Shown piece after piece: positions 25,575-38,930 of a DNA stretch of 56,888 nucleotides. A program made the translations under genes and the position numbers. Below the pieces are notes generated by a model. That model did no database searches. It had not been told where the DNA came from and saw only the letters and a list, made by a program, of their open reading frames with translations. This DNA is from Acanthaster planci (taxonomy: Eukaryota > Echinodermata > Asteroidea > Valvatida > Acanthasteridae). The DNA is taken from NCBI RefSeq assembly GCF_001949145.1, contig NW_019091624.1, forward strand, positions 40,421 to 97,308. The letters are read 5' to 3'. How positions within the stretch are numbered: position 1 is the first letter of the stretch; each line of letters begins with the position of its first letter.

Positions 25575-25935
25575 ATCCCGGGGATGGGGTAGACATTCCC
25601 CCACTTTTTGAGGGGGTGGGGCTATTGAATCATCCCCCCTCCACTTTTTTGTGGTGAGCAAAAAAAAAAAAAACGTAAAAAATAAAGCGGATTATGAAGA
25701 CTTTTTCGGACTTTTAATACTTAATACTTTCGGAATAATACACCACTCTGATGTAAGATTTTGGATGTAATAAGCATTACAGACATACATCTGCATCATG
25801 AACATGCCCTTATGTAGTGCCATACAGTGTAAATTCCCCAACCCCCCTTGTCCAATTTCAATGACCAAGCAAGTCATTCCCCCCCCCACACACAAATCCC
25901 CATTCCCCACCCCCCCCCAATTTCCGGCACAAGTT
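25575..25935 (+). repeat. Dispersed C-rich repeat, copy 1
   Basis: It shares ordered blocks with 38585-38930: AAATCC..GGGGATG, GGATTATGAAGA.TTTTTCGGACTT, CTGATGTAAG, ACATACATCTGCATCATGAACAT, and a C-rich end. The two copies have diverged in length between blocks. No coding content is visible. Confidence 0.65.
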
Positions 25936-26087
25936 TACATCACTGTCATTCAGACACGTCAGTCATTGTCAATTTTTTATGCACATGTTTTTCTCAATCG
26001 AAATATCATCTGCATAAACCAAAAGGCCCCAAAGGAAATCAAAATGTTTTCATTTCAATATAAAATTGAAACTTAGACAAGACCTGA

Positions 26088-26397
26088 CAGGCCCGTAGGC
26101 TGGGGGGGGGTTATATCATTCGCTCGCCGTCACCCAGCGCCCAATTCAAGGTGCAGGTTGAAGAGAAAATTCATTACCAGGCCAATTTACAATCCGCCGT
26201 GAATATTGAAAATTGAAGTAGGGGACCTATGCAAGTCTTACATGCATCCTTCGGTTCACGACAAACATGGAACTTGTTGATGTTGTGCTCCAAAGCACAT
26301 TATGATAGGCCTTTGTATAAAAATATGTGTTCACAGTGCCAAAAGTTCCCCTTTTGGGTTTGACGAACCCCCCCCCCGTGGTCAGGCAACGGGCCTG
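26088..26397. mobile_element. MITE with CAGGCCCGTAG...CGGGCCTG termini
   Basis: The left end reads CAGGCCCGTAGGCTGGGGGG; the right end is its imperfect complement, CCCCCCGTGGTCAGGCAAC then GGGCCTG. Similar G-run termini occur on many non-autonomous DNA elements of marine invertebrates (from memory). The element is 310 bases. Clear target duplications are not visible, so the ends are approximate. Confidence 0.5.
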
Positions 26398-26399
26398 GC

Positions 26400-29300
26400 T
26401 GGCCGCTGCAACATTGAACGTCATGAAAATGAGATTTTCAGAGAAAGAAGATTTTGCACGTGACAAAACCACTTTCTCTAACACGGGAAAGCGAAGTTAA
26501 TTTTAACACAATTAACGAACGTGCTTTAAATTGGGCGGGAGTTCTGGCAGAGCAAAACTCTTTTGGAAAAAATGCTCTTTCATATATATCTGACAGTCCA
26601 TCTGTTCGTAACATTTCAATAAGTCTTGCTTAAATCGAAACCCACGTGATGACATCGCATGGGCCATTATACTGAATACAAGGATGGGTTTTCTTCCGGT
26701 AAGAAAACGGATTAAGAATACTAGATAAACGTCACATTTCACATCAATGTGAGGGAAATGTTTTCAAGATGTAAGCTCACATTTCTATTATTCCGATGGC
26801 CCGCAAGACAACGTTTGATAATCGTGATGTAACTAGGGATATTTGCTGTTCCTTGAAAAACTCAGTTTACTGTCATCCAGATATTAATCCAGCACGTTTT
26901 GTTTCCCTTAAACAGCCATTCTCCTCAAACACGAGAAGTCATTGGTTTGCCTGTTCCAAAGTAGTCCTCATTCGCTTTTACGTGTTATTAGACGTCACTG
27001 GCAGCCTTGTTCCGGTAAAGTCCTCATCCGGTCTTAAATCATACCTCAAGCGGGCCTGCGCAGCCAAACACTGCACTGATTTCCCGCCATGATTCTAGTG
27101 ACAATGTCTCTGTAAGTCTGTCACTCACTCATGTGACCAAATTGTATGGTGGGCGTCAAGCCTACAGCGATAACCAAAAACATCATGTCCTGAACTTGAA
27201 ACAGTGGCTGTAAAGTAAGTCAGAGCATAATTATGCAAAGCATTCTAGACAAGGTTTGTGTACAAAGAGCAGGTAACATGCGCAAACTGTAGTTTTCCAA
27301 AGACTATAGTGCGGGAACTTATGCTTACACAAATAGATACAAACATATTAGGAATTTTTGAACGGCTAAGATTATAAAATAATTGTATTATAGGTTGGTC
27401 ACTGGGACGGAAACATTCATTCGTCTAGTATACAACGGCTTGTCTTTGATGTGATGCACATTCATGATTATCAGACTTGAGAAATACGATTGTGCTTATG
27501 GCAGTGGTGATGTTGAAAGTGGTAAAATATAATAATTATGTGAAGACTTTGACAAGGCACGCCATGGTAAGACTGTCCTTGCGTGACCTACATCGCCCGG
27601 GACTTTATTAAACACTCATTGCCGAAATAAAGGACTGTATTTTTAGCAAATGTTCACGCTTCCGATATCCATCAAATCAATCCCTGGTTGCGACGTAGTA
27701 ACGTCTCATGTGGTCTGTGGCAAATTGTAGTATATCTAAAATTATGGCCAAGTCTTTTCTGATACATCACGACATCCATCAGTGTCAAAAGACATATCAA
27801 CACGGCACTGACATCTGACGACTTGTCACGATAAAAACTGAGGTAAACAGCTGAGTTAAGACCGGATTATGCTTCAGGTGAACACAAAAGTAGACCAAAT
27901 TTGACGTCAAAAATGGTTGCAGCGAAATTCGTTGGAACTGTTGCGAATTTGCAGCAAATGTATTTGACCCAGCTGATGTCCCGATTTTGCCTTCGCGTTT
28001 GCTGTAAGTATAAACCCACCTTTACTTCAAAAAGCCAGGGAGTAGGAAAATGGATGGAATTATAGAAGTTGTAAAATTTTGGGATAAATACTACGTGGTG
28101 TTTATGAAAAGAACTCACTGGTGTCATATTTAAAACAGGTTTCAATTATTACGTAAAAAAAGAGAACTTGAATCATTCACATTCGAGAACAGTTTTCCAT
28201 AACTCAAAAGCTTCCTGGTCACAGTTTAAGTCTACTCAGTTAAACCAAGACAAATTTTCGGCCGACTCAATATCCATCTTTAAACTTTATAAAAAAGATT
28301 GGTGTTACAGCTATCAATCCTAACCACCAGTAGTTTGTCTATTTTCAACAAACTTTTGCCGCCAAATGTCGGCTTAGTATCCCAGTAAACTTATATAACA
28401 ATTTGTGATTGAGTAAGACATTGCGCAGAACAAATCTTCTCCAAACACTTTAACTAAATTATTGCGGTTACTCATCAACCGCAAACAGTTGAGTGCAATG
28501 CAGAAAAAAAAGCACGACCACTCCCTGAAGGTTATTTAAAGTTCAACGTCAAGCTTTCCCCCAATCTCACTGACCTCTTGATGAAAGTACCCAAGGGACA
28601 GATAGAAACATGCGGCGCACGTTCGTTACGTCTACCTGGTCTGTTTACAGCCGTTATTCATGCCCAACTTTGTAATTGAACCATTCCCTCTGACATCCAT
28701 AAATCTTTCTGTGCAATCATGCTCGTAACTCGTTTTGTTTATTGGAATTTTAATATTTTGAAACTTCTACAGGAACGATGACGTTTATGAAGTCTCGGCG
28801 GCTAACGGTATGTTTCTTTGATTTGAAGTTAGAGCCAATTTTATGGCCAAAGTGGTAAAGCACTCTCCTGTCAGATACCTGATGGACTGCACAGGAGATG
28901 ACTTCATGTGTAGATCACAAACTTGTACTTTCATTTCTGGTTCTCTTATTTTATACATACATGTACATGTATATTAAGAACACCCTGAATTATGGCGTCC
29001 GAGAACCTTAAATTTGTCTTTCTGCGCTGTGAATTAACCACAATGTATTTGTTTATTAATTATAACTTTCAAGTTAAGGCAATCAGGATTGAAGATAGAG
29101 ACCTATCAGTGAAATTCCCAAGGTTTGAGTGGCTGCCATTTTTACCTGTTTTCTTGTTCTTTACGTTAGAAATACACCAGGAATTTGTTTTGCTTGTGAT
29201 AACTAATAGGATGTGTGACAACAACTGCTTTGACTTGACGTTTGTTTCATAACTTTTGTATACCAAGGCTGAAATTGCCCGTTTCTCGCTCCACCTGAAA

Positions 29301-30767
29301 ATCCCTCTGGGTCAGGAAGTAAACAAAACTCTCAATTTTGGCTGTGTACGGAGCTTAGGACTCTGTATGGGAATCATGCCAAAATTTGGAGGAAAAGTTG
29401 AATAATTTGCTGACTATGTGGGTCTCAGTCGCATGAAACGACAAAACTGAACGACCTTGGCTGCTTTTCAACAAAGCATGAATAACAAATACTTGGCACG
29501 TAAGAATCGCGAGTGCGCCAGTTTCCTTTGAGTGCGACATAATTAAGATGTGCATATACACGTCTTTGTCCTTACATAAATCAATAAAAGTTAAATGGTA
29601 TTCGTAACCCCCCCAAAAAAAGTTTTTAATAATACTCTTTCCACCGACTTGAGTTGCCTAATTCCAAGACTGAGGAGTACAAAGCTGTAGGACTGACGTT
29701 TCATGATGGTTCACACAAAGATAAAAATATGTAAGCAACTAGTATTCAAACATTATCAAAAAAAAGGAAGGGGACCAGCACCGTGACGCACCAGTGACTT
29801 AAACCAGTCCAGTTATGCCCTCAATTCGACATCATAAATCACTCATTTGGGTTCATCTTTTGAATGTCAACAAAAAATAATCCCATGGAAAATAGCAAGA
29901 GGGATTTCAGACTCGGGTCAAAAAACATTTCTCAGTCAATTTCCGCAAGTGTATGTATCATTCAATTAATTTTAATTCAGTTAAGACTGACTTGGCTATA
30001 AATATGGAGGTCACTGCGCTGCAGAATAAGCCAAAGATAAAATGAATCATCAAACGTTCCCATATAAACATATCAAACCAGGCTACCCAGAGCAATATTT
30101 TATGAAATTATCTTCGACATGGGTCTGTTTTCTTTGGTTGTTGGTCTTTTCTAGGAGTTTATAATCAAAATTACACAGTGTGGTTCAGAAAACGGCATCG
30201 TTCATTTAATACACATTTTGTTACTGACTCACTACTCTAGGAACTTTATCAAATGATACAATAGCAGTTATCCCCAAGAAAAGTACAAAGCACATATAAA
30301 AACCATAATGTAATACTTGGACAAAAATAACTGCAGCTCAGCCATTAGATTTTTTTATAATGACGTGATGCACAGTTTCTTATCATTAATACAAATCTGA
30401 ATAGTGATTCACTTACACAAGTTGAATTGGTGTAGGTTTCCTGCCAGGACAAATGTGTAAAGATACAGAAAACTGCGAGGTTTATCTTTCACGGATCTTT
30501 ACAGGTTACCGTCACAGAGAAAATATTTTTTCAGCAACAATAGACCCACACATCATCCAACAACGTACATTCAGCGCCGGTACCCTTAAAATTGTTGGAG
30601 TTTGGAAGTAAATAATGACGCACAAAAGCAGGCGTATGCTACTATTTAAGATAATGCTGTTTTTGAAGGAAGTGTCAATCATGAAAGGTAATTGATTGCG
30701 ACAAGATGTAAGAGTTTTAAGGCGAAACAAACAATCTGTGCCTGACGATGCCTCCGGTTGTTGTTGG
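26400..30767. other. Intergenic, no supported gene
   Basis: AT-rich. The 98-codon frame at 26796-27092 begins with ATG but resembles nothing known. A short ACATGT repeat run lies at about 28957-28974. The region is downstream of the H4 gene, and I found no histone stem-loop in the first 200 bases after the H4 stop. Confidence 0.4.
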
Positions 30768-32040
<1,273 letters not shown>

Positions 32041-32533
32041 TTAAGGGAATCGACAGAGGATGCAACTTAATTCAGAAAATCTGCTTGGCGTTTTTTAAGC
32101 AAGCACGCACAATACATAACACACAAGACAAAATAAAAGCACTGACTTACCCAACTCGGCTCGTGACGAAAAGTGGGGGTACTGTAGCTTGCATTGTCTT
32201 GTGACAATGCCGACTATACAGGAAGGCGTTCTGCAATGTGGAGCGGGAATTTTAAATGCATTTTTCAGCTGTAGCAAGCACGTGGACTATGCAATGTAGC
32301 ACATTCTATTTTCATGCCAGGGAGGGTATACTTGAATACTCTGATATAACTTCCTTTCTTGATTCCATACGAACCGGTTTAAATTGATTGAAAAATTATG
32401 GAATCGTAATATACTGATAGCGTGAAACAAATTTGGGTTCACTGATTTTAGGATTTTTTATCCTTACAAAAGTACAAGCGCGGGAATTCTGTCTCCTTGT
32501 CCCCAAACCTAAAATGGTATGGATCTTCTTACC

Positions 32534-32540
32534 TATATAA
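32534..32540 (+). promoter_or_regulatory. TATA box of the H2A variant gene
   Basis: TATATAA followed by AGGGCAG lies about 136 bases before the H2A start codon, which allows a 5' UTR of about 105 bases. The motif is seen directly; its use is inferred. Confidence 0.55.
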
Positions 32541-32675
32541 GGGCAGCGTCGCCCGGCAAGTGCTCTGGTGGGCATTTCTTTCGATCATCTTTGCATCACG
32601 TCCGACTACAAATCCCGAATTGTTGCGAGAGAAGTTGAGTTGCTTAGTTTGATTTGTCTTCACCTCAAATTTACG

Positions 32676-33772
32676 ATGTCTGGACGCGGCAAAGTCAACA
32701 AGAAATCGAAGTCGACATCGCGAAGCTCAAGGGCAGGTTTACAGTTCCCTGTCGGTCGTGTTCACAGATTTCTCAGGAAAGGTAAGTCTAAAGGGTCCTT
32801 TCAGTACCAGGAAATCGTTTTCCGTCTTTGTTGCCAAGGTCCAACGAAGTGTGGACTTTTGTATGACCTGTTCCTACTTCTCCCTACATCAAATCTCTGC
32901 GACGGACTGACTAGTATACAACATTATTTGGCAGCAGAATATTCCATATTAATACTTCTTGCTCAAATGGGTCATGAAGAACTTCGCTATCAATTATTTT
33001 TCTCGTCGAATGGCACAAAATAGCATTTCATTACTAATAGCCAATTCTCTCGGTTTATGGTTCTTTTCCAGGTAAATATGCACATCGTATTGGCTCCGGT
33101 GCAGCTGTGTACATGGCTGCCATCTTAGAATATTTGACAGCTGAAATCCTGGAGTTGGCCGGCAATGCAGCACGTGATAACAAGAAGAGCCGTATCATCC
33201 CACGCCATCTTCAACTAGCTATCCGTAATGATGAAGAATTGAATAAGCTACTCTGCCACGTGACCATTGCCCAGGTAAATCCACTCGTAATTTATATCTG
33301 TGACAATTTGAAATGAATTTTCAAATGATTGTGAAATTTAATATCGAGGGAAACATTTAATGAAGCCTCACTGCTACACGATTTAACCATGTTCGACTTG
33401 GCCTCATTTGGAAATCTTGACAATATTCCCCGTTTAACTACAGAATGTATAAAAATGTCAAGAAAAATACGCCCTCTTGCATAAATTGTCGAATTCTCTA
33501 GGCTTATCAAGTTCTTTATAAGCCCTCGATGTGATAAATTTGTTATTTAAGAAAACAACTTTGTTGAAACCTGTAAGCGAATGGCCTATAATTCAAGGCA
33601 AATGGATACCCCATTTTGTGTGAAAGTCTACTCATTAATGCTTCCTAATGGAACACAAAGTCTGTCTTTGCATTTCTTGCAGGGTGGAGTCATGCCCAAC
33701 ATCCAGTCGGTTCTGCTTCCCAAGAAAACTGGCAAAAACAAGGGTCCACCAAGCCAAAGTGTGGAATTCTGA
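32676..33772 (+). CDS. Histone H2A variant, intron-containing
   Basis: H2A-family core histone, 132 codons, exons 32676-32781, 33072-33274, 33683-33772, all with GT-AG introns. The histone fold is intact: [33 protein letters not shown], the acidic-patch NDEELNKLL and VLLPKKTG. It differs from bulk H2A in the N-tail ([18 protein letters not shown]), the L1 loop ([10 protein letters not shown]), a CH pair in LLCHVTIAQ where bulk H2A has G plus G or K, and a tail ending GPPSQSVEF. An SQ lies near the C-terminus, as in H2A.X, but is not followed by E/D and a final aromatic in the usual spacing. It is closest to canonical/H2A.X, not H2A.Z or macroH2A. The ATG fits the family start; an open extension upstream has no ATG. 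Confidence 0.9.
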
Positions 33773-33778
33773 GAGTAC

Positions 33779-33784
33779 AATAAA
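33779..33784 (+). terminator. Poly(A) signal of the H2A variant gene
   Basis: AATAAA begins seven bases after the H2A stop codon. With the introns it indicates a polyadenylated transcript and not a stem-loop-ended one. Confidence 0.7.
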
Positions 33785-34397
33785 CCCGACTTGCAACCTA
33801 GGGACATTAATTTTGTCACTCGATTTACGGGTTTGAATCTAACAATGAGACATTTAGATTTATCTCTTTGATCTAAAAAGTGCTTTCACGCTTTGCCATA
33901 GTTTCACTTAGAAATTAAGTGCAAAGAATGCCAAACGATTTACACGTTTTTACTTCACTAAGAAATTAAATTTAGCCAGGAACAGCCTTAGAAAGATAAA
34001 TTTACAGTTGTACTGGGAACTTGTATCGACAGCAATGTTTTTCCAAACAAATGGCATTACCATTTCAAAGGCATTAGTATAAGCATTTAACAGGACTATC
34101 ATTAATGGTTTTATCTTCTGTATAGTTGTGAAAATTTATCATTGTTTATTTTGTGTTTTAATGTAAATAAATCGAAGTCGTAAATAACCCGTGGCATGTT
34201 TCGTGCGTCTTCATTCAAATCGGTATGATGTCGTGACTCGGATATTTCTAAATTTCGCTGTAGATTTATAATTGCAACTTGGTCTGAAAAGTATCCAAGT
34301 CTTGGTTTAGCTGGAGGAATGGATCTTTCAATTCTAAAAGGTTCATAAAAAAATGAAAATAACTTTTCCGATTCACAAACTACTTGATGTTGGAATC
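33785..34397. other. Spacer between H2A and the FABP cluster, with a minus-strand open frame
   Basis: It contains an ATG-started open frame of 104 codons on the minus strand (34111-34425), unrecognised. No exon with splice evidence was found. Confidence 0.4.
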
Positions 34398-34425
34398 TAT
34401 ATAAAGCCATCGGACTTGCAGACAT
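34111..34425 (-). CDS. Unrecognised open frame, 104 codons
   Basis: The frame starts at an ATG whose complement overlaps the ATG of the plus-strand frame at 34424, so the two diverge from one CATG. The predicted protein is mixed polar, with no signal peptide or membrane segment and no known domain. There is no poly(A) signal after the stop that I can support. It may be a chance frame. Confidence 0.15.
   Translation of the reverse strand: MSASPMALYRFQHQVVCESEKLFSFFYEPFRIERSIPPAKPRLGYFSDQVAIINLQRNLEISESRHHTDLNEDARNMPRVIYDFDLFTLKHKINNDKFSQLYRR
34398..34406 (+). promoter_or_regulatory. TATA box upstream of FABP gene 1
   Basis: TATATAAAG lies on the plus strand about 550 bases before the first FABP start codon. 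If used, the 5' UTR would be long or spliced; an acceptor-like ACTTCAG ends at 34890. It could instead serve the frame at 34424. Confidence 0.35.
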
Positions 34426-34771
34426 GAATTGCCATAAAGCGCAGCTAAAAGTCGTAATAGTTGAGTTTAGTACATGTACAGTATTAAAGTTTCGTGGAAA
34501 AGTTCCGAGCTGGGAGCTTAATTCTTACATGCTGATGTTGGACAAAGGTCACTGTTCTTTTTCACGAAGGGTAATAAAATGCCTTGAATGTCGACCTGCA
34601 GCAATCAATTACGAGCAACGAACAACTTCCCTAAATCTGAGCAACCGCTTTGCGAACAGTCAATTGTGTCAATATCGCACTATCAATATTGAACTTATTG
34701 TACTCGAAGACAGCCTTGCAAACAACACTAATGGTCGGCCATTAATGAGAGCAGTATTGATACGGCTATAG
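34424..34771 (+). other. Unrecognised open frame, 115 codons, in the FABP gene 1 5' region
   Basis: It starts with ATG 18 bases after a TATATAAAG box, which is very close for a promoter to its start codon. The protein has no recognisable domain. It may be leader sequence of the FABP transcript and not a gene. Confidence 0.15.
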
Positions 34772-34956
34772 CCGGGTAATAAATAGTTGAACATTAACCC
34801 GAAATATTATGGTGGAATGAACTGTGCAGCGTATTATTTGGAAGAAGGTGGCCAAGTTTTCTGATCTAGTTTATACTAACCGGACTTCAGGTGTACATCG
34901 AGCGTTGTCTGTCCGAAACGATTGTCCTTGATGATTACAGCCGCAAGGGCGTTGCC

Positions 34957-37900
34957 ATGACGCATTTTGAAGGCACGTACAAACTGAAATCCAGCGATAA
35001 TTTCGATGTTTTTCTGTGTGCACTGGGTAAGTTTGACAGTTACAAATTATATAGTGTATTGAAGTTACTGTCGCTTCTCTCTTAAACCTGCAGTGAAATG
35101 TACAGTGCATAGCGTCGCGGGGATGCTAACATTTTTTAAAACCAAGTCTTGGTTTCGCAATTAGATGCTTTCATACTGTGAATCACGTCTCCCAACTTTT
35201 GGAAAGTGATCGTCAACTTTAGATTTATCGATATGAATTACTTACAAGTGTTGCCATGTCCTCAACATGTTTCACTATTTTTTAATCCCCCAAAAGCATA
35301 AATTGAACGGTTACGTTCGCACCATATATTGGATTTTTGAGTTAGTTTTGGAAGGGAGAGGCATTAAGGAGCATGATTTCTGACACCAGGTCTACGTCGT
35401 CTCAGATCCAATGGTTAAAAATACCCTCTAAAACCTTCAACAACTACCGACAAGCCGGCACCTTCAGTCAAAGGGGAAGTTTTGGATAAACACAACATGT
35501 TTGTGTTGACCTCTTTGCTCTTTGTTGTGGCATTGTGTCAGAGTGCCTCGACCATCAAAGGTATCGAGATATTACCGTATGCCTCACCTATTAAGCGAAC
35601 AAATTCAAATATTGACCATAATGCCAAGAGCTACAATGCCATCGTTTTGTTAGGATTATCTCTCGAAATACTATTGAGTGGGGACCACAATCGGCCACAA
35701 ATAATAGAAAATACAAACGATGCTAGGCCTGTATGTCAGTCGTTGGTACTGCCAATGATTAGTTTCAATTCAAATGGTTGATGATGATTACTGTAATGAC
35801 AATCATTGATCTAACTTAACATTGACAAAGACGGAAGATCCTTTGTCTTCTCCACCATTAGAGAAATGGTACTTATAATCAGTGTACCATGCTCACCAGA
35901 CAGGAAAAAGTTGACCAAATGGCATGCATTAAAAGATTCACTTTGACCATCAAAACAACTGAACACCACTTGTTCATTGAAAATGACTATTACATCCGTA
36001 GTGCATCTCATGAAACAGATAACGTAGAAGCTACTTTGCCCTATTGATCGAGTTGTATAGCGATGCACTTCGACCCTTGCTGGCATAATTAATATCTAAT
36101 TTACAGGTGCCGGTTCAGACAGTGTGGATACATCCACATAGTACTTTGTACTTTTTTAACATAGAATGTTTTGAAATCAACCAGTTTATTAATCAAGCAA
36201 AGAGAGTGCAATGGAATATGACCATTGATTTCTACAACTGCGTCTACTGTTGCATCTGTAGAGGTTAAGTGGGGTTCAAAATGGACAGGTGATTCCCCTT
36301 CTGAATCAGTGAAGCACACGATATTACTTTATTGTATCACATTGTAATAAAACTTTTTGCACATACCCGTCGCTCGGTCGAAATGCGAGTTCTGTTTGTG
36401 AGACTTGATAATGGACCGAGCACGGCGTGACAACCACAGGAAGTGATGGTGACAATAACAGTAACAGGCTTTCTCCTGCCGCTCGCTTCGCTAAATTTTC
36501 GTTACCTTGTAACTTTAACGACGTGTTTGGAGGGCGGAAGGTGTATGACATCATAACCCATAATACGTTTAATGTCCAATATTACGCTCAGGATGTGTGT
36601 GCGTTTTAATATCGTACGCCTACATCTATTATTATAGATACATGTAGGTGCTAGGCTGAGGACATATCTCCAGAATTTAAAACGACGATGCTATATGGAG
36701 TTGGCCAAGCATCTTTATTCTTCAGTTTTTTTTTATTTTTTTCTCTACACTTTGGTGAAAGGCTGACATCATGTCCAGTTTCAAAACAACAACGTTCTCT
36801 ATAATAAGAATATAACCTTATTTTTTGTCTTTGTAATAAGTAGAAGAAATAACCACAACCAATTCGCTATGTTCGATGTCACATGTCATCCTTGTTACAG
36901 GAGTCAACCCCCTACTCCGTACAATCGGCAACTACACTAAGCCTACCCTCGTTGTCACAGTCACTAAAGATGGTACGCACTTCCTGTTCAAGCAGTCAGC
37001 AACAGCCTTCAGGAAGTACGATTTGGAGTTTGACCTTGGAGTCAACTTTGAGCACAGGACAGTAGACGGGAGAATGGTAAAGGTAAGTATGAACAACGAT
37101 GATTTCAAGTTGACTGTAAGGAAACGAATATAAGGGTTGAAGAATGAAAGAAGGCAGATTAATTCTGTAGGTCCAATGGTATTATGCCCTTACACAACTC
37201 ATCCTTCTCGTGTGTATTCATAATGTGGGCGTGCATGACCGTCATAGGTATTGCCCCCACTTATGGACCTTTTCACTAATAAATTCATAATTATGAACGC
37301 ACAAATGGCCTGGGCGCGGCAAGAAGCGTCAGTGGGCCACTGAAAATTAACAGGGGTGCAACTTTGATGATCATTTTCTCTCAGGTTTTATGGCGTTGTT
37401 CAGTTTTCTTCAGAAAATCCCATTAAGTCGTTTTTGCTATTAGTTTCCAATACAAGTGGAATTTTTAGTGCTCCCTAAATAGACTTTATAATCGTAATTT
37501 TTCCTGTGAGAGATCGCCCTTTCTTTTACTATGACCCCTTCCATCATAAGTAGTATAAATTACATCGTTAGTGTTCTTGGAGCCAACCTGTACATTTGTA
37601 AACACGTATTTGTACATACGTACATTATTCTTTGCACTTACAGAGCACAGTAGTACTGGAAGGTGATGGACGGTTAATTCAACGAGACAAATGCATTAAT
37701 CCAAACGATAAAGACACCACATTCATACGCCAAATTAATGAAGATGGAGATTTAATCATGGTGAGTGTAAAATGAGCTGGGTACATGTCCTACGTCCATT
37801 TTGGCATTCACTTCAACCCAAAATTTAAAAAAAATCCACAAGATAAATGTTTAAATTCTCATGTACATGTACCTGCTGAAATAATTTCTCTCTTTCGAGC

Positions 37901-38092
37901 CAGATTTGCAATTTTTAGTGTTAATCAATGAAAAACAGCAAAGCGAATTATGCTTCCCCTTGGGTAACATCAAATTTTGATTTTATGACATGATTACTGT
38001 ATGGCGAATTAAAGCCTCATTATCTTTATTTCCAGATCTGCCAAGTTGACGAGGTTTCCAGCACACGAATCTACCAAAGAGTTTCAAAGTAG
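34957..38092 (+). CDS. Fatty acid-binding protein, gene 1 of the cluster (divergent copy)
   Basis: Small cytosolic beta-barrel carrier of fatty acids, 141 codons. Exons: 34957-35026, 36901-37082, 37644-37760, 38036-38092. Exon sizes and phases (70, 182, 117 and 57 nt; intron 1 after the first base of a glycine codon, introns 2 and 3 in phase 0) are the classic four-exon FABP layout. The N-terminus THFEGTYKLKSSDNF is the FABP G.Y/W...S.NF signature. Ligand-binding arginines are seen at TTFIRQ in exon 3 and in STRIYQR in exon 4, the R.Y pair of the family. The ATG at 34957 has G at -3 and fits the family start. It shares much less with the other three copies than they do with each other. Intron 1 holds a signal-peptide-like open frame at 35497. 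Confidence 0.88.
35497..35781 (+). other. Signal-peptide-like open frame inside FABP gene 1 intron 1
   Basis: The ATG-started frame begins MFVLTSLLFVVALCQSAS, a textbook secretory signal with a likely cut after Ala-Ser. A possible splice donor (AAAG then GTATCG) follows a few codons later. Unspliced it would run 94 residues, with no domain I know. It could be the first exon of a nested secreted-protein gene or a relic of one; no downstream exon was found. Confidence 0.25.
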
Positions 38093-38584
38093 ACTTTAGC
38101 AGGAATTTTGTTTTCCAGTGTCACATAATCAGCATCTGAAGTTTTACTTGCAATACAAAATAACTTGGAAACCTTTTGGTATATAGGCCTGTATAAAGTT
38201 GGCTTTCAAGTATACATCCAATTTTTTGTCAGCAGTTGAACTTATTATAACAGTAACCTTTGGAAAATGAGAAATTCTGCCAAATTTAAGTAAACTGTGC
38301 CAAGTAAATTGTGTGAAATAACATTTTAAACGCTATAATTTTGTTGTATTTATTTCAGTAAGTGTCGACAGACTGCACAGAGGGAGCTACAGGCTCTCAG
38401 CTACATTTCCGGGATTGTCGGATATCATTAGAGTTTGTTGATGCTTCTGTCGAAGCTTTTATCGTGGCCATATAAAATAGCGCCCTCACAGAGTGACTGA
38501 GAAAATAATTTGTTTTACTTGTGCGCAACGAAGGAGGAGTAACACTTACTCAATGTAGGCCTGCACAAGGAAATCAACCAATGG

Positions 38585-38930
38585 CGTAAATCCTAGGGAT
38601 GCAGTATATCCCTATTTTGTGACCGAGGGATGGACTAGTGAATCCCCCCCCGAAAAAAACGAAGGTGGATTATGAAGAATTTTTCGGACTTTCTAACAAC
38701 CAAAATGTATTCAATATAACTTTAAAAGGGAGACCCGCCCCCCCCCAAAATAAATAAACCGTCTTGATGTAAGGCTCTGCAGGAATGTAACACATGTTAC
38801 CGATGTACATTTGTGTCATGAACATCGCCCTAATAGGGTCATATGGTGTCGGCACGTCCCCGCTTTTCAAATTTCTATTGCCGGTTAAGTATCCCCGTCC
38901 GCAATGCCCCATCCCCTAATTGCTGATACA
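38585..38930 (+). repeat. Dispersed C-rich repeat, copy 2
   Basis: It shares the same ordered blocks as 25575-25935 (TAAATCC.AGGGATG, GGATTATGAAGA, TTTTTCGGACTTT, TGATGTAAG, TCATGAACAT). Same orientation; a homopolymer C run is present in both. Confidence 0.65.

Noticed and set aside
26796-27092. 98-codon ATG frame
   Set aside because: No recognisable domain, no splice or promoter context; cannot be supported as a gene.
32568-32675. N-terminal extension of the H2A variant
   Set aside because: It begins at GTG, not ATG, and the H2A start is clear.
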